61,586 bases of DNA, taken from NCBI GenBank assembly GCA_029242355.1, contig JAQWUC010000004.1, forward strand, positions 1-61,586, in the 5' to 3' direction. The notes below the pieces were generated by a model. The model did no database searches. It saw only the letters and a program-made list of their open reading frames with translations, and was not told the origin of the DNA. Shown piece after piece: positions 50,134-61,586 of this stretch. Made by a program: the position numbers and the translations under genes. Numbering within the stretch: the stretch's first letter is position 1; each line of letters opens with the position of its first letter. This DNA comes from Paracoccaceae bacterium. GTDB lineage: Bacteria > Pseudomonadota > Alphaproteobacteria > Rhodobacterales > Rhodobacteraceae.

Positions 50134-53100
50134 ATGATTTTTAAATTTAACAAAAAGTTATCTATTAGGCCTTCAGGTGATCCTAAAATATTTTATTTAC
50201 CACCAGATAGTGATTTTGTTAATGATTTTGTAGACGGGTTTCTGGCAAAATTTGAGCCACAAGCTTTGGATTTAAACCCGGAGATCTTAGGTAAAGTAAT
50301 AATTTTGGCGAGTAACAAAAAGTTAGCAAAACAGATAGAAGCACTTTTAGAAAACCGTGGTTTCATTATTTTACCAAAAATTATAGAATTAGAAAATTTG
50401 GAAGAATTTTTTTATCAGCAACCTACTATGAAGGTTCAGGGAATTTTCGGATTTAGCCAATATAAAACTATCTCAAAGTTAGAAAAATTTCTTTTCTTAA
50501 ACAATATTATACAAGAAACACAAGAGCATAGTTTTGAAAAAAGGACTAAGACAACTTCATTTGATTTAGCGCAAAGTCTAGCAAGCTTAATTGAAGAATT
50601 AAATATTAATAATTTAAATAGCGTAAATTTAAAAAAACTTACTGATGAAGAATTACCAAAACACTTGCAATTAAATTTAGGTTTGTTGCAAAAAGTTATG
50701 AAAAGGTACGAAAGAATTCTTATCGAAGAAAAATTAATTGATGAAAACACTAACTATTTATTTGAAGTAGATGAATTAATAAATTCTTGGAAATCGAATC
50801 CATTTTCTAAACCAATTATTCTTGTAGGTTCAACTGGATCACAATTTGCGACAGCTAAACTTATGAAAGCTGTTACACAGTTACCACAGGGTCTGGTTGT
50901 TTTGCCGGGGTTAGATCCGTATTTAACAGATCGAGCCTGGAACTCGTTAACGCCCGACCATCCTCAGTATGGTTTTTTGGCACTCTCTAAAATTTGGGGC
51001 CTTGAGGGTTCTCAGCGTAATAAAATAATTAAAGCACCACCTTGGCATAATCTTTTCATGACTGACGAATCTTCCAACAGCATACGTATTAGAAGCCAAT
51101 TATTCTCTTTACTCATGCGACCAGGACCAGTAACTGATGAATGGAGAACTGAAGGTGCATTGATAACGAATGAATTAACATTTGCCATGAATTCAGTCTC
51201 TTTGATTGAAGCAGAGAATCTACGGCAGGAAGCAACTTCAATATGTGTTGGTATGAAGGAAGCGGTTGATAGAGGCTCGACGGTTGCATTAATAACGCCA
51301 TCAAAAGTGCTAGCAAGGTTAGTCACAGTTGAACTTCAAAGATGGAATATAAGTCCGAATAACTCGCTTGGAATTAGTTTAGGATCTTCTGATTTTGGAA
51401 TATTTTGTCGCCAAGGAGCGTTGGTTTTAGAAAAAGACTTTCCTTTGAATGCTGTCATTAGTTTGTTGCAAAACCACTACTGTGGAGGTGATTATTTTCG
51501 ACATGATTTTAATCTAAGTAAAATTCAAGAAACGTTTTCTAACTCTGATAAATCATTTTTTGATTTAGTGATTAGTGATTGGGTATTGGGTCAAGATGAA
51601 GAATTTATCGGCTGGTTTGATTGGTTATTAGAAGTATTTCGTGAAGCAAGTTGTGAAATCAAGCCAGATTTTTTAGAAAATATTTTCTCGGTTCATAAAA
51701 ATTTTCTACAGCGATTAATGAAAGGTTATGTTCCCCAACACTCTGATTATAAAGCAAGTGGTGAAATAAAATTCTCGGCTAAAACAGGGGATTCTAGTCA
51801 GGTATTTAGTCTGCTGAATCGCGAGCTAAAAGTTTCTTTGAAATTAGGACAATATGAATTTTGGGTATACAGAAAGATAATTGAAAACTTACTAATTGAA
51901 ACCACATACGTTCCAGAAATTGAAAACAAAAGATCTAATATATTTATTTGGGGGACTCTAGAATCACGAATGCAACATGCAGACGTATGTATTTTAGGAG
52001 GACTTAACGAAGGTATATGGCCCAGTTATTATAACGATGATCTTTGGCTGAACCGTTCTATGCGTGCTGTTGTCGGTATTGACTTACTTGAAAGAAAAGT
52101 TGGCTTATCTGGACATGACTTTCAGCAGGGAGCGATGGCAAAAACATTAATTTTATCAAGATCTTTGAGAGATAATAATGGACTTACTATTGCATCACGT
52201 TGGTTAACTAGGCTTGAAAGTTTATTGGGTGGGTTGGGACAGGAGGGGGAAAAATGTCTTATTGATATTAGATCACGTGGATCAACGTTATTCAAACTTG
52301 CTTTAAACCTCTACTCATCTGATTTACAAATTAATCAGCTTACAACCGAAGTGAAATGTAAAGCTGTTCGACCGGCCCCAGTTCCTCCTCTTAGTGCTCG
52401 GCCAAATAAACTTTCGATTACAGAGATCGAAACGTTAATCAAAAACCCTTATGCTATTTATGCAAAACGAGTTTTAAATCTAAAAAAAATAAAGAACTTT
52501 AAATATTCGGGAGATCCTAGAAATAAGGGTACTTTAATGCACGCTGCAATGGAAAATTTTGTTGCTGAAACCACTGATGATCTTTCCAGGCACAACAATT
52601 TGTGCGACTTATTGAGCGAAAAATTCAATACTGTTTTAGAGAATGCAGAGGTTCCAATACAATTTCGAAGTTTGTGGAAAGCTCAGTTTGATACCCGAAT
52701 TAAGAATATTATTACTTTAGAAAAAATGCGCCGAGCAAATGGAAAACCAGTTGCATTAGAAATTACTGGAACATACCGAATTAAATTGAAGGTTAATGAA
52801 GTTTTTTTAATTAGTGGTAAGGTTGATAGGATTGATAAAGGTCCTGATGGTTTTACCATTTATGATTATAAAACAGGACAAATATCTAAAAAGGATTTAG
52901 AAAAGTTTTCTTCTCAGCTTGATATAGAGGCATTAATGCTTGCTAAAGGCTCATTTGCCACAAGATTTGACGATGATGGCTTGTTTGTTTCTTTAATTGG
53001 ATTAGGAAGCGAACCCAAACAATATCAAAAGGTTGTAACGGAAGAAAATCTTGAGTGTTGGAATAAAGGATTAATAGACATTATCAAAAAAATGAAATTA

Positions 53101-53253
53101 GAATTGAGCGCTTTTGTGGCTCGAGCCCTACCTTCACAATTAACTTTTGTCGATGATTACCAGCATCTGTCCAGGTTTGGTGAATGGAATGATAATGATG
53201 ATTATAATGAGACAATTCTTGTTTTGCCTGCAATAAGAGTGGTCGATCCATGA
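50134..53253 (+). CDS. addB: Double-strand break repair protein AddB (alphaproteobacterial type)
   Basis: LGGLNEGIWP, IETLIKNPYAIYAKRVLNLKK, nuclease motif GKVDRIDKGPDGFTIYDYKTGQ; overlaps addA by 4 nt. Confidence 0.94.
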   Translation: MIFKFNKKLSIRPSGDPKIFYLPPDSDFVNDFVDGFLAKFEPQALDLNPEILGKVIILASNKKLAKQIEALLENRGFIILPKIIELENLEEFFYQQPTMKVQGIFGFSQYKTISKLEKFLFLNNIIQETQEHSFEKRTKTTSFDLAQSLASLIEELNINNLNSVNLKKLTDEELPKHLQLNLGLLQKVMKRYERILIEEKLIDENTNYLFEVDELINSWKSNPFSKPIILVGSTGSQFATAKLMKAVTQLPQGLVVLPGLDPYLTDRAWNSLTPDHPQYGFLALSKIWGLEGSQRNKIIKAPPWHNLFMTDESSNSIRIRSQLFSLLMRPGPVTDEWRTEGALITNELTFAMNSVSLIEAENLRQEATSICVGMKEAVDRGSTVALITPSKVLARLVTVELQRWNISPNNSLGISLGSSDFGIFCRQGALVLEKDFPLNAVISLLQNHYCGGDYFRHDFNLSKIQETFSNSDKSFFDLVISDWVLGQDEEFIGWFDWLLEVFREASCEIKPDFLENIFSVHKNFLQRLMKGYVPQHSDYKASGEIKFSAKTGDSSQVFSLLNRELKVSLKLGQYEFWVYRKIIENLLIETTYVPEIENKRSNIFIWGTLESRMQHADVCILGGLNEGIWPSYYNDDLWLNRSMRAVVGIDLLERKVGLSGHDFQQGAMAKTLILSRSLRDNNGLTIASRWLTRLESLLGGLGQEGEKCLIDIRSRGSTLFKLALNLYSSDLQINQLTTEVKCKAVRPAPVPPLSARPNKLSITEIETLIKNPYAIYAKRVLNLKKIKNFKYSGDPRNKGTLMHAAMENFVAETTDDLSRHNNLCDLLSEKFNTVLENAEVPIQFRSLWKAQFDTRIKNIITLEKMRRANGKPVALEITGTYRIKLKVNEVFLISGKVDRIDKGPDGFTIYDYKTGQISKKDLEKFSSQLDIEALMLAKGSFATRFDDDGLFVSLIGLGSEPKQYQKVVTEENLECWNKGLIDIIKKMKLELSAFVARALPSQLTFVDDYQHLSRFGEWNDNDDYNETILVLPAIRVVDP

Positions 53254-56200
53254 TTAAATCAGTCAGGTCCCGTGATTTAAGTAGTGTAAGTAAACCCCGA
53301 AATTCAATGTGGGTTTCTGCTAATGCTGGATCTGGTAAGACTAGGAACCTTATTACTAGAGTAGCAAGATTATTACTACAAGGAGCCTTACCAGACAAGA
53401 TACTTTGCCTCACATATACTACGGCAGCGGCAACAGAGATGCAAGATAGACTATTTAAGGAGTTAGGTTCATGGGCAATGAAATCTGACGATGCATTGAC
53501 AAAAACACTCTTAGATTTGGACGAAAATTTTTTTAAAAAAATTAAAAAGCAATCTATTCTATTAAACACTGCCCGAATATTATTCGCCAAAGCTTTAGAG
53601 ACGCCCGGTGGTTTAAAGATCCAAACAATTCATGGATTCTGTAGCTCCGTTTTAAAAAAATTTCCGTTGGAGATAAATATTTCACCAAATTTCAAGGTCT
53701 TGGACGAAAGAAAAAAGCAAGACTTTGTAAATAGATCTATTGTTACCATGTTGAATGATAATCCGAAAGCTTTTGATATTATTGTAAAATTACTTTCTGT
53801 TTCAGATATTAATCATTTCATAGATCAGATATTGGTTAATCGATCCTTATTGGTTGAACCATTTAATAGAGATTCTTTTTGTAAATCCTTTGAATTAATT
53901 GACCAAGATTTTAACGCTCAAAACGAAGTAGCATTTATTCTTAATGGATTACCTGAAAACATAATTGAGATTGTTAGTGAGGCACTTTTAAATGGATCGA
54001 GCGCTGATGCAAAGCAAGTTGATTATTTAATCAATATAAAATCGGTTGAGGATTTAAATAAGCTAGAAAAGCTAAAAAACTTTTTTTGTACTAATGATGG
54101 CAAGGTACGTTCTTCAAAATTGTTTCCAAGCAAAAAGGCTAAACTAGCAAATCCTGGATTAGACACACTTTTTAACAAGTTTAGAGAAAATTTTCTTAAT
54201 TATTTAGCTAGGTTTAATCAGCTTAATATTATTAATAAAACGGAGGCTATCTATACATTTTCTCAAAACTTTCTTGCCATCTATGAAAAAATAAAAATTA
54301 CTGAAGGTTTCTTGGACTATGAAGATTTAATAATAAAGACTCGTGATTTGTTCGTAAACTTTGAGTCAAAATGGGTTTTATTTAAATTAGACGGGGGAAT
54401 TGATCATATTTTGCTTGATGAGGCTCAAGATACATCAATCCAACAATGGGAAATGCTTGCTTCTTTGATGGATGATTTTTTTTCGGACGAGCGCGCATTG
54501 ACTGGTCAGCGAACATTTTATGCGGTTGGTGACGAAAAACAGTCTATTTATTCATTTCAAGGGGCGGATATAAGATCTTTCTCTTTTATGAAAGATTTTT
54601 TTTCAAGAAAGTTAAATTTAGAGGGGAATGAACTTAAGAGCGTTGAATTAATAAGCTCTTTTCGTTCTTCTAAAGCGGTGCTGTCATTTGTAAACGAAAT
54701 TATGTATAATGGGGGCGGAACGGGTGTAAAGAATATAAGAGACCATATTGCTTACCACGAGGATTTGCCAGGCAGAGTTGAATTATGGCCCCTGTTGACT
54801 GAAACAGAGCAAGAAGAATCAAATGCGTGGTGGACCTTTAAACAGGATGCAGTTCAAATATCTGGGGTAGAGCGACTAGCAGATAGCATTGCAATCAATA
54901 TTAAAAACACTCTAGCTTCGAACCAAACAATTTTTGACCCTAATACTTTAATTGAAAATTCTCAACGAAAGGTTTTACCTGGTGACTTTTTAATATTGGT
55001 TAGAAGCAGGGGACCTCTTTTTAAAAGCATATTAAAAAAGTTGACAGACTATAGTTTACCTGTATCCGGTTCTGACAGACTTCTTTTATTGGATGAGTTA
55101 GCCATAAAAGACATAATTTCACTTTTGAAATTCTTAACTAACAGATTCGATGATTTAAGTTTAGCTGAAGCTTTGAGGTCACCTTTATTAGGGGTTTCAG
55201 AGGAGTTGTTGTTTGAAATATCATATCAACGAAATTGTTCACTTTATGAGTCACTTAAATTAAATTTTCCTGATCATGCTGCATGCTTCATTCTAGATGC
55301 ATTGCTTGTTGATGTGAAGGTTTTATCACCTTATGAGTTAATTGAAAGAGTGCTGATTAATCATAGTGGACGACTCAGGATGACTGCTCGTTTAGGGATG
55401 AGTATTAATGATATTTTAGATGATTTCTTAATTCAGGCCCTTACTTATGAAGAAGAAGAACCGCCGTCTATTTTCGGTTTTTTACTTTGGTTAGAGGGTA
55501 CTCAAGTAGCAGTTAAAAGACAATTACAAAATGATAGCCTCAATATACGCGTAATGACTATACATGGTTCAAAAGGTCTTGAGGCTCCAATTGTAATAAT
55601 TCCTGATACATTTTATAAACCAAGACAGACTAGGAAGCGATTGTTTTTACAAAAAGCAGGGTGGCTTTGCTTTTGCGATGATGGGCCCTGTCTGCCTGAT
55701 GAAATAAAAAAGTTGAAAGACCAAAAATTAGAAGATGACCGCGAAGAAGAAAATAGATTGTTTTATGTAGCTATTACACGAGCACGGAATTGGCTAATTA
55801 TCTGTGGTTTAGGGAAAAAAGAGGCGCATTTACGATCTAATTGGTATTATCAATCTCAAATGGCGTTTAATCGCCTTGCTAAAAAAGAGCCTTCCTTAAT
55901 AGAAACTACAAAAGAAAGAAAATTAGTTTTTGAACATAATTGGACTTCAAATACCTATGGTAATTCAGCCAAAGATAAAGATGAATGGGCATTGAATTCT
56001 AATAAAGAGGATTTTAGTAAACGTTTACGCACACTATTGTTAAATAGTTTAAGGTTAACAAACGAAATACCATCTAGCTTAAGTGTTTCAGAATTAGTAG
56101 ATAAATTTTCTTCGTTTGATGGTATTAATGTAGATAAGGAATCGTATTCTATTGCTCCTGGTGAAGGCACAACATTTTATGGTTCGTTGGTTCACTTGTT

Positions 56201-56732
56201 TCTTCAATTGTTACCCATTTATTCAAACAAAGATATAACTTACGTTAAAGAGATAGCATATAAAAAATTTAAGGATGAATTAAAAGACTTTGATATATTG
56301 GATACAGCCTTACGAGAGTCTCAGAGAGTTTTAGAAAACGTAGAACTGCGCGAGTTATTAAGGCATCCAGATAGTTTTCGAGAGGTACCTGTTTCAAGTT
56401 TATTAGCCTTGCCAAAAGCGTTCATGGCCAATGAAAAAGAGCATATAAGAATTAGAGGACGAATAGATTTGTTGAATGTTACAAAGTCTAAAGTTCTTAT
56501 TGTGGACTATAAAACTAACTTGAGAGTTCCATCGTCGATCGAAGGAATTAATCCTCAGATTTTAAGTCAATTAGAACTTTATTCAAGAATTCTGCAGAAA
56601 ACTTACCCGAGTCAAAAAATTTCCTCAGCTATTTTATGGACAAAAACGGCTAATTTGATGATAATCCCGCGCATGAATTCTAAGAAGGCTTTAAACAGTT
56701 TTTTTGTGAACCAGGTTCTTGACGGCGGGTGA
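53250..56732 (+). CDS. addA: Double-strand break repair helicase AddA
   Basis: VSANAGSGKTRNLITRVARLLLQG, ILLDEAQDTSIQQWEM, AVGDEKQSIYSFQGAD, MTIHGSKGLEAPIVIIPDT, nuclease GRIDLLNVTKSKVLIVDYKTN. Confidence 0.96.
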   Translation: MIKSVRSRDLSSVSKPRNSMWVSANAGSGKTRNLITRVARLLLQGALPDKILCLTYTTAAATEMQDRLFKELGSWAMKSDDALTKTLLDLDENFFKKIKKQSILLNTARILFAKALETPGGLKIQTIHGFCSSVLKKFPLEINISPNFKVLDERKKQDFVNRSIVTMLNDNPKAFDIIVKLLSVSDINHFIDQILVNRSLLVEPFNRDSFCKSFELIDQDFNAQNEVAFILNGLPENIIEIVSEALLNGSSADAKQVDYLINIKSVEDLNKLEKLKNFFCTNDGKVRSSKLFPSKKAKLANPGLDTLFNKFRENFLNYLARFNQLNIINKTEAIYTFSQNFLAIYEKIKITEGFLDYEDLIIKTRDLFVNFESKWVLFKLDGGIDHILLDEAQDTSIQQWEMLASLMDDFFSDERALTGQRTFYAVGDEKQSIYSFQGADIRSFSFMKDFFSRKLNLEGNELKSVELISSFRSSKAVLSFVNEIMYNGGGTGVKNIRDHIAYHEDLPGRVELWPLLTETEQEESNAWWTFKQDAVQISGVERLADSIAINIKNTLASNQTIFDPNTLIENSQRKVLPGDFLILVRSRGPLFKSILKKLTDYSLPVSGSDRLLLLDELAIKDIISLLKFLTNRFDDLSLAEALRSPLLGVSEELLFEISYQRNCSLYESLKLNFPDHAACFILDALLVDVKVLSPYELIERVLINHSGRLRMTARLGMSINDILDDFLIQALTYEEEEPPSIFGFLLWLEGTQVAVKRQLQNDSLNIRVMTIHGSKGLEAPIVIIPDTFYKPRQTRKRLFLQKAGWLCFCDDGPCLPDEIKKLKDQKLEDDREEENRLFYVAITRARNWLIICGLGKKEAHLRSNWYYQSQMAFNRLAKKEPSLIETTKERKLVFEHNWTSNTYGNSAKDKDEWALNSNKEDFSKRLRTLLLNSLRLTNEIPSSLSVSELVDKFSSFDGINVDKESYSIAPGEGTTFYGSLVHLFLQLLPIYSNKDITYVKEIAYKKFKDELKDFDILDTALRESQRVLENVELRELLRHPDSFREVPVSSLLALPKAFMANEKEHIRIRGRIDLLNVTKSKVLIVDYKTNLRVPSSIEGINPQILSQLELYSRILQKTYPSQKISSAILWTKTANLMIIPRMNSKKALNSFFVNQVLDGG

Positions 56733-56785
56733 GCTGGATTCTACAGTACCTCAACGTTTAAGTGACATTAAAAGGAGCAGATGTA

Positions 56786-57106
56786 ATGGCGACGGTTAAA
56801 GTAACAGACGAAACATTTGAATCAGAAGTCGTGAAATCAGATATTCCAGTCGTAGTTGATTTTTGGGCTGAGTGGTGCGGTCCCTGCAAACAGATTGGAC
56901 CCTCGTTGGAAGAGTTGTCAGAGGAGTATGATGGACAGGTGAAAATAGTAAAAGTTAATGTTGATGATAATCCAGTTTCACCTGAACAATTAGGTGTAAG
57001 GGGAATTCCCGCATTGTTTTTATTTAAACATGGAGAGATGGTGGCAACTAAAACGGGAGCGGCGCCTAAATCCGAATTGCAAAACTGGATAAATTCAAGT
57101 AAATAA
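56786..57106 (+). CDS. trxA: Thioredoxin
   Basis: [23 protein letters not shown]; cis-Pro [23 protein letters not shown] before ATG 56786. Confidence 0.95.
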   Translation: MATVKVTDETFESEVVKSDIPVVVDFWAEWCGPCKQIGPSLEELSEEYDGQVKIVKVNVDDNPVSPEQLGVRGIPALFLFKHGEMVATKTGAAPKSELQNWINSSK

Positions 57107-57136
57107 AAATGTATAAAAGTTATAATTTATAGTGTT

Positions 57137-58426
57137 TTATTTGTGATCTTGAAGAACGTGACCGCATAAATAGAGAGAGCCACATATTAACACGCGAATA
57201 TGATGTTTATTTTCATTTTGGTTTAAAATTTTATCAAGCGCAGTACTAACGCTCTCTGCTTTAAATGCGTTTGAGTTAAATATTTTTGCTTCTTTGTAGA
57301 TTTCTTCTTTGTTCAATGAGGCTAATTCGTCTTGTATATTTATGCACCCAATACTATCAACAACACTTGAAATTTCTGAAAGAAACCCTTTGTAGTCCTT
57401 GGAGCTTATCATTCCTAATATTATGTGAGACGTGCCATTAAATGGTTGATTAAGAAAAGATGCGATTGCTTTTGCAGCTTCTTGGTTGTGCCCACCATCG
57501 AGCCATAAATCAACATGATAAGTCAGGCTTTTTACCTGTTTAATTAGAGGTCCGGACTTTAATTTTTGTAATCGAGCTGGCCATTTTGCATTTTGCACCG
57601 ACTTTGCTAGAAAGGCAGTCTCAATTTTTAAAAGTTTTAGGGCATTGATAGCCATTCCAGCGTTTTCGTACTGGTGTAACCCTTCAAGGTTTGGCGTTGG
57701 AAGTTCAATAATACCATCATTATCTTCGTAAATCATAGAGTTTTTATATTGTTTTGAAGACCAATCTCTGTCAAACAAACTGATTGGTGTATCGGAAATT
57801 TCTGCTATCGAACAAATTAGTTCTTGAACTTCAGTCACTTGTTTCCCAATAATAGCGGGTATGTTGGGTTTTAAGATACCTGCTTTTTCAGTTGCTATGT
57901 CAAGAATAGAATTTCCTAAGAATTGTTGATGATCCAAGGAAATTGGAGTTATAATTGATAAAATAGGAGATTGGATTACATTAGTAGCGTCAAGTTTACC
58001 TCCCAATCCTACTTCTAAAAGAGTATAATCAGCTATATGTTTGCTAAATGCTATAAATGCGGCGCATGTAGTAATTTCAAAGAATGTAATATTATTAGAT
58101 TCGTTAACTTTCTCACAAGTTTTTAAGTATTCGATTAAAAGGAGCTCATTAATTTTTTTGCCTTTTAAGCAGATTCTTTCGTTGAAATTTACTAGGTGGG
58201 GGGAAGTATATGAATGAACTGTTTTATTACTAGCTTCCAAACCTGCTTTGATAAATGATAATGTTGAGCCTTTGCCATTCGTTCCAGCAATATGAATAGC
58301 TGAGGGTATATTAAGATGAGGCCTTCCTAGCTTTTCTAATAAATTTATGACCCTGTTTAAGGACAAATCTATTTTTTTTGGATGTAGCTTTGTAAGACGT
58401 TCTAGAATTTCTCTTGTAGCTCTCAC
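57137..58426 (-). CDS. folC: Bifunctional folylpolyglutamate/dihydrofolate synthase
   Basis: HIAGTNGKGSTLSFIKAGLEA, SPHLVNFNERICLKGK, LEVGLGGKLDATNVI, ISLDHQQFLGNSILDIATEKAGILK. Confidence 0.94.
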   Translation of the reverse strand: MRATREILERLTKLHPKKIDLSLNRVINLLEKLGRPHLNIPSAIHIAGTNGKGSTLSFIKAGLEASNKTVHSYTSPHLVNFNERICLKGKKINELLLIEYLKTCEKVNESNNITFFEITTCAAFIAFSKHIADYTLLEVGLGGKLDATNVIQSPILSIITPISLDHQQFLGNSILDIATEKAGILKPNIPAIIGKQVTEVQELICSIAEISDTPISLFDRDWSSKQYKNSMIYEDNDGIIELPTPNLEGLHQYENAGMAINALKLLKIETAFLAKSVQNAKWPARLQKLKSGPLIKQVKSLTYHVDLWLDGGHNQEAAKAIASFLNQPFNGTSHIILGMISSKDYKGFLSEISSVVDSIGCINIQDELASLNKEEIYKEAKIFNSNAFKAESVSTALDKILNQNENKHHIRVLICGSLYLCGHVLQDHK

Positions 58427-58464
58427 TGTGCTTGGACCTTAAAGATTTTTAAATTATTCGTTAC

Positions 58465-59352
58465 TTAATTTTCCGGGGGGCTCAAGTCTGCTGTTATTGC
58501 TCTTGGTTTCTTTAGCATCATGTGAGTAAGCTTTATTAATTCATCCCGTATTTTACTGCGATGAAGAACGCTATCTAACATACCATGTTCCAAAAGATAT
58601 TCAGCCCTTTGAAAACCTTCAGGCAATTTTTCTCGTATTGTTTGTTCTATTACGCGTGGTCCAGCAAAGCAAATTAAGGCGTTTGGCTCAGCTATTTGAA
58701 TATCCCCCAACATGGCATATGAAGCAGTAACACCCCCTGTCGTTGGATTAGTCAGGATGACGATGTAGGGCAGTCCAGCTTCTCTTAGCATTTGCACAGC
58801 TACGGTGCTTCTTGGCATTTGCATAAGTGAAAGAATACTTTCTTGCATTCGAGCGCCGCCAGCTGCTGCGAAGAGTATGAACGGAGATTTAATTTTGATA
58901 GCTCTATTTATACCGGCAATTATGGCATTACCAACACTTCGTCCCATGGAACCACCCATAAATTTAAAGTCTTGCCCAGCAACTATAACTTTAGATCTTC
59001 CAAGCTTTCCTTCTACAACAAGCATTGCTTCAGTTTCACCAATTTTTTTTCTCGTTTCTTTTATTCGGTCAACGTATTTTTTTTTATCTTTGAAATTTAA
59101 AGGATCTTCTGAAGGTTCCATCATCTCTATTTCAGTAAACAAACCACCATCAAAAAGATTCATAAATCTTTGCCTAGGCGAGATATACATATGATGTTGA
59201 CAGCCATTGCATACATTAAGTGCGTCATACAGTTCTCTATGAAACAGCATTGTTCCGCAGGCATCACATTTGGTCCAAAGATTTTCAGGAGTTTCTCTCC
59301 GCGAAAACATCGCGTTTATCTTTGGTCGAACAAAATTCGATATCCAATTCAT
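58465..59352 (-). CDS. accD: Acetyl-CoA carboxylase carboxyltransferase subunit beta
   Basis: LWTKCDACGTMLFHRELYDALNVCNGCQHH zinc ribbon; GGARMQESILSLMQMPRSTVAV; TNPTTGGVTASYAMLGDI. Confidence 0.96.
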   Translation of the reverse strand: MNWISNFVRPKINAMFSRRETPENLWTKCDACGTMLFHRELYDALNVCNGCQHHMYISPRQRFMNLFDGGLFTEIEMMEPSEDPLNFKDKKKYVDRIKETRKKIGETEAMLVVEGKLGRSKVIVAGQDFKFMGGSMGRSVGNAIIAGINRAIKIKSPFILFAAAGGARMQESILSLMQMPRSTVAVQMLREAGLPYIVILTNPTTGGVTASYAMLGDIQIAEPNALICFAGPRVIEQTIREKLPEGFQRAEYLLEHGMLDSVLHRSKIRDELIKLTHMMLKKPRAITADLSPPEN

Positions 59353-59603
59353 TTTTATACTCCTAGTTCAAAAGTATAAATACTTTGTGATAATTCTAAT
59401 TGCAATAATAAGATTCCAAATTTATTTTGTGGAATTATGTAATTTGTTACAAAAAGTTATTACATTAATTAATGTTTTATTTTGTTTTTATTGTTTTGGT
59501 TACGAAGTAAACCTTTACGAATAAAGGCCTTTAATTTAAATCAGAGCTAAAGTTGAAAACATAATTTGATGTCATATATATTTTTTATAGAGTTATATTT
59601 AAA

Positions 59604-61586
<1,983 letters not shown>

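Noticed and set aside
53084-53590. 168-aa minus-strand ORF across the addB/addA junction
   Set aside because: Lies opposite two conserved reading frames with nuclease and Walker motifs.
58805-59194. 129-aa ORF antisense to accD
   Set aside because: Opposite conserved accD; no independent support.
59522-59533. 12-bp palindrome TAAAGGCCTTTA upstream of the hypothetical lipoprotein gene
   Set aside because: Short, no poly-T tail and no second copy; could be chance.

Overview
A 61.6 kb, AT-rich, gene-dense bacterial chromosomal window. Gene content and order (RegB/SenC/RegA, AddAB, FtsK-LolA-ExoIII, GSH-dependent formaldehyde oxidation, Liv and TRAP components) suggest a low-GC marine alphaproteobacterium, probably a Rhodobacterales/Roseobacter-type genome. 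About 50 protein-coding genes are supported. I saw no rRNA, tRNA, CRISPR array, prophage or transposase. Left part: msrPQ, a formaldehyde/persulfide-type thiol operon, an iron ABC transporter with two tandem TGA-N9-TCA boxes, and an RND/LolA-like/beta-barrel operon. Centre (about 18.8-28.2 kb): the most interesting region, a probable organosulfonate (DHPS, sulfolactate, cysteate) catabolic island with hpsN/O/P-like genes, an orphan TRAP binding protein whose start codon looks lost (ATA), a cuyA-like lyase, an embedded glycerol kinase and a divergent FMN hydroxy-acid oxidase with an altered active-site motif. It is followed by a Liv-type ABC operon coupled to a homocysteine S-methyltransferase. 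Right part (35-61 kb): mostly conserved housekeeping genes. All assignments come from reading the sequence and recalled family signatures; no database search was run.
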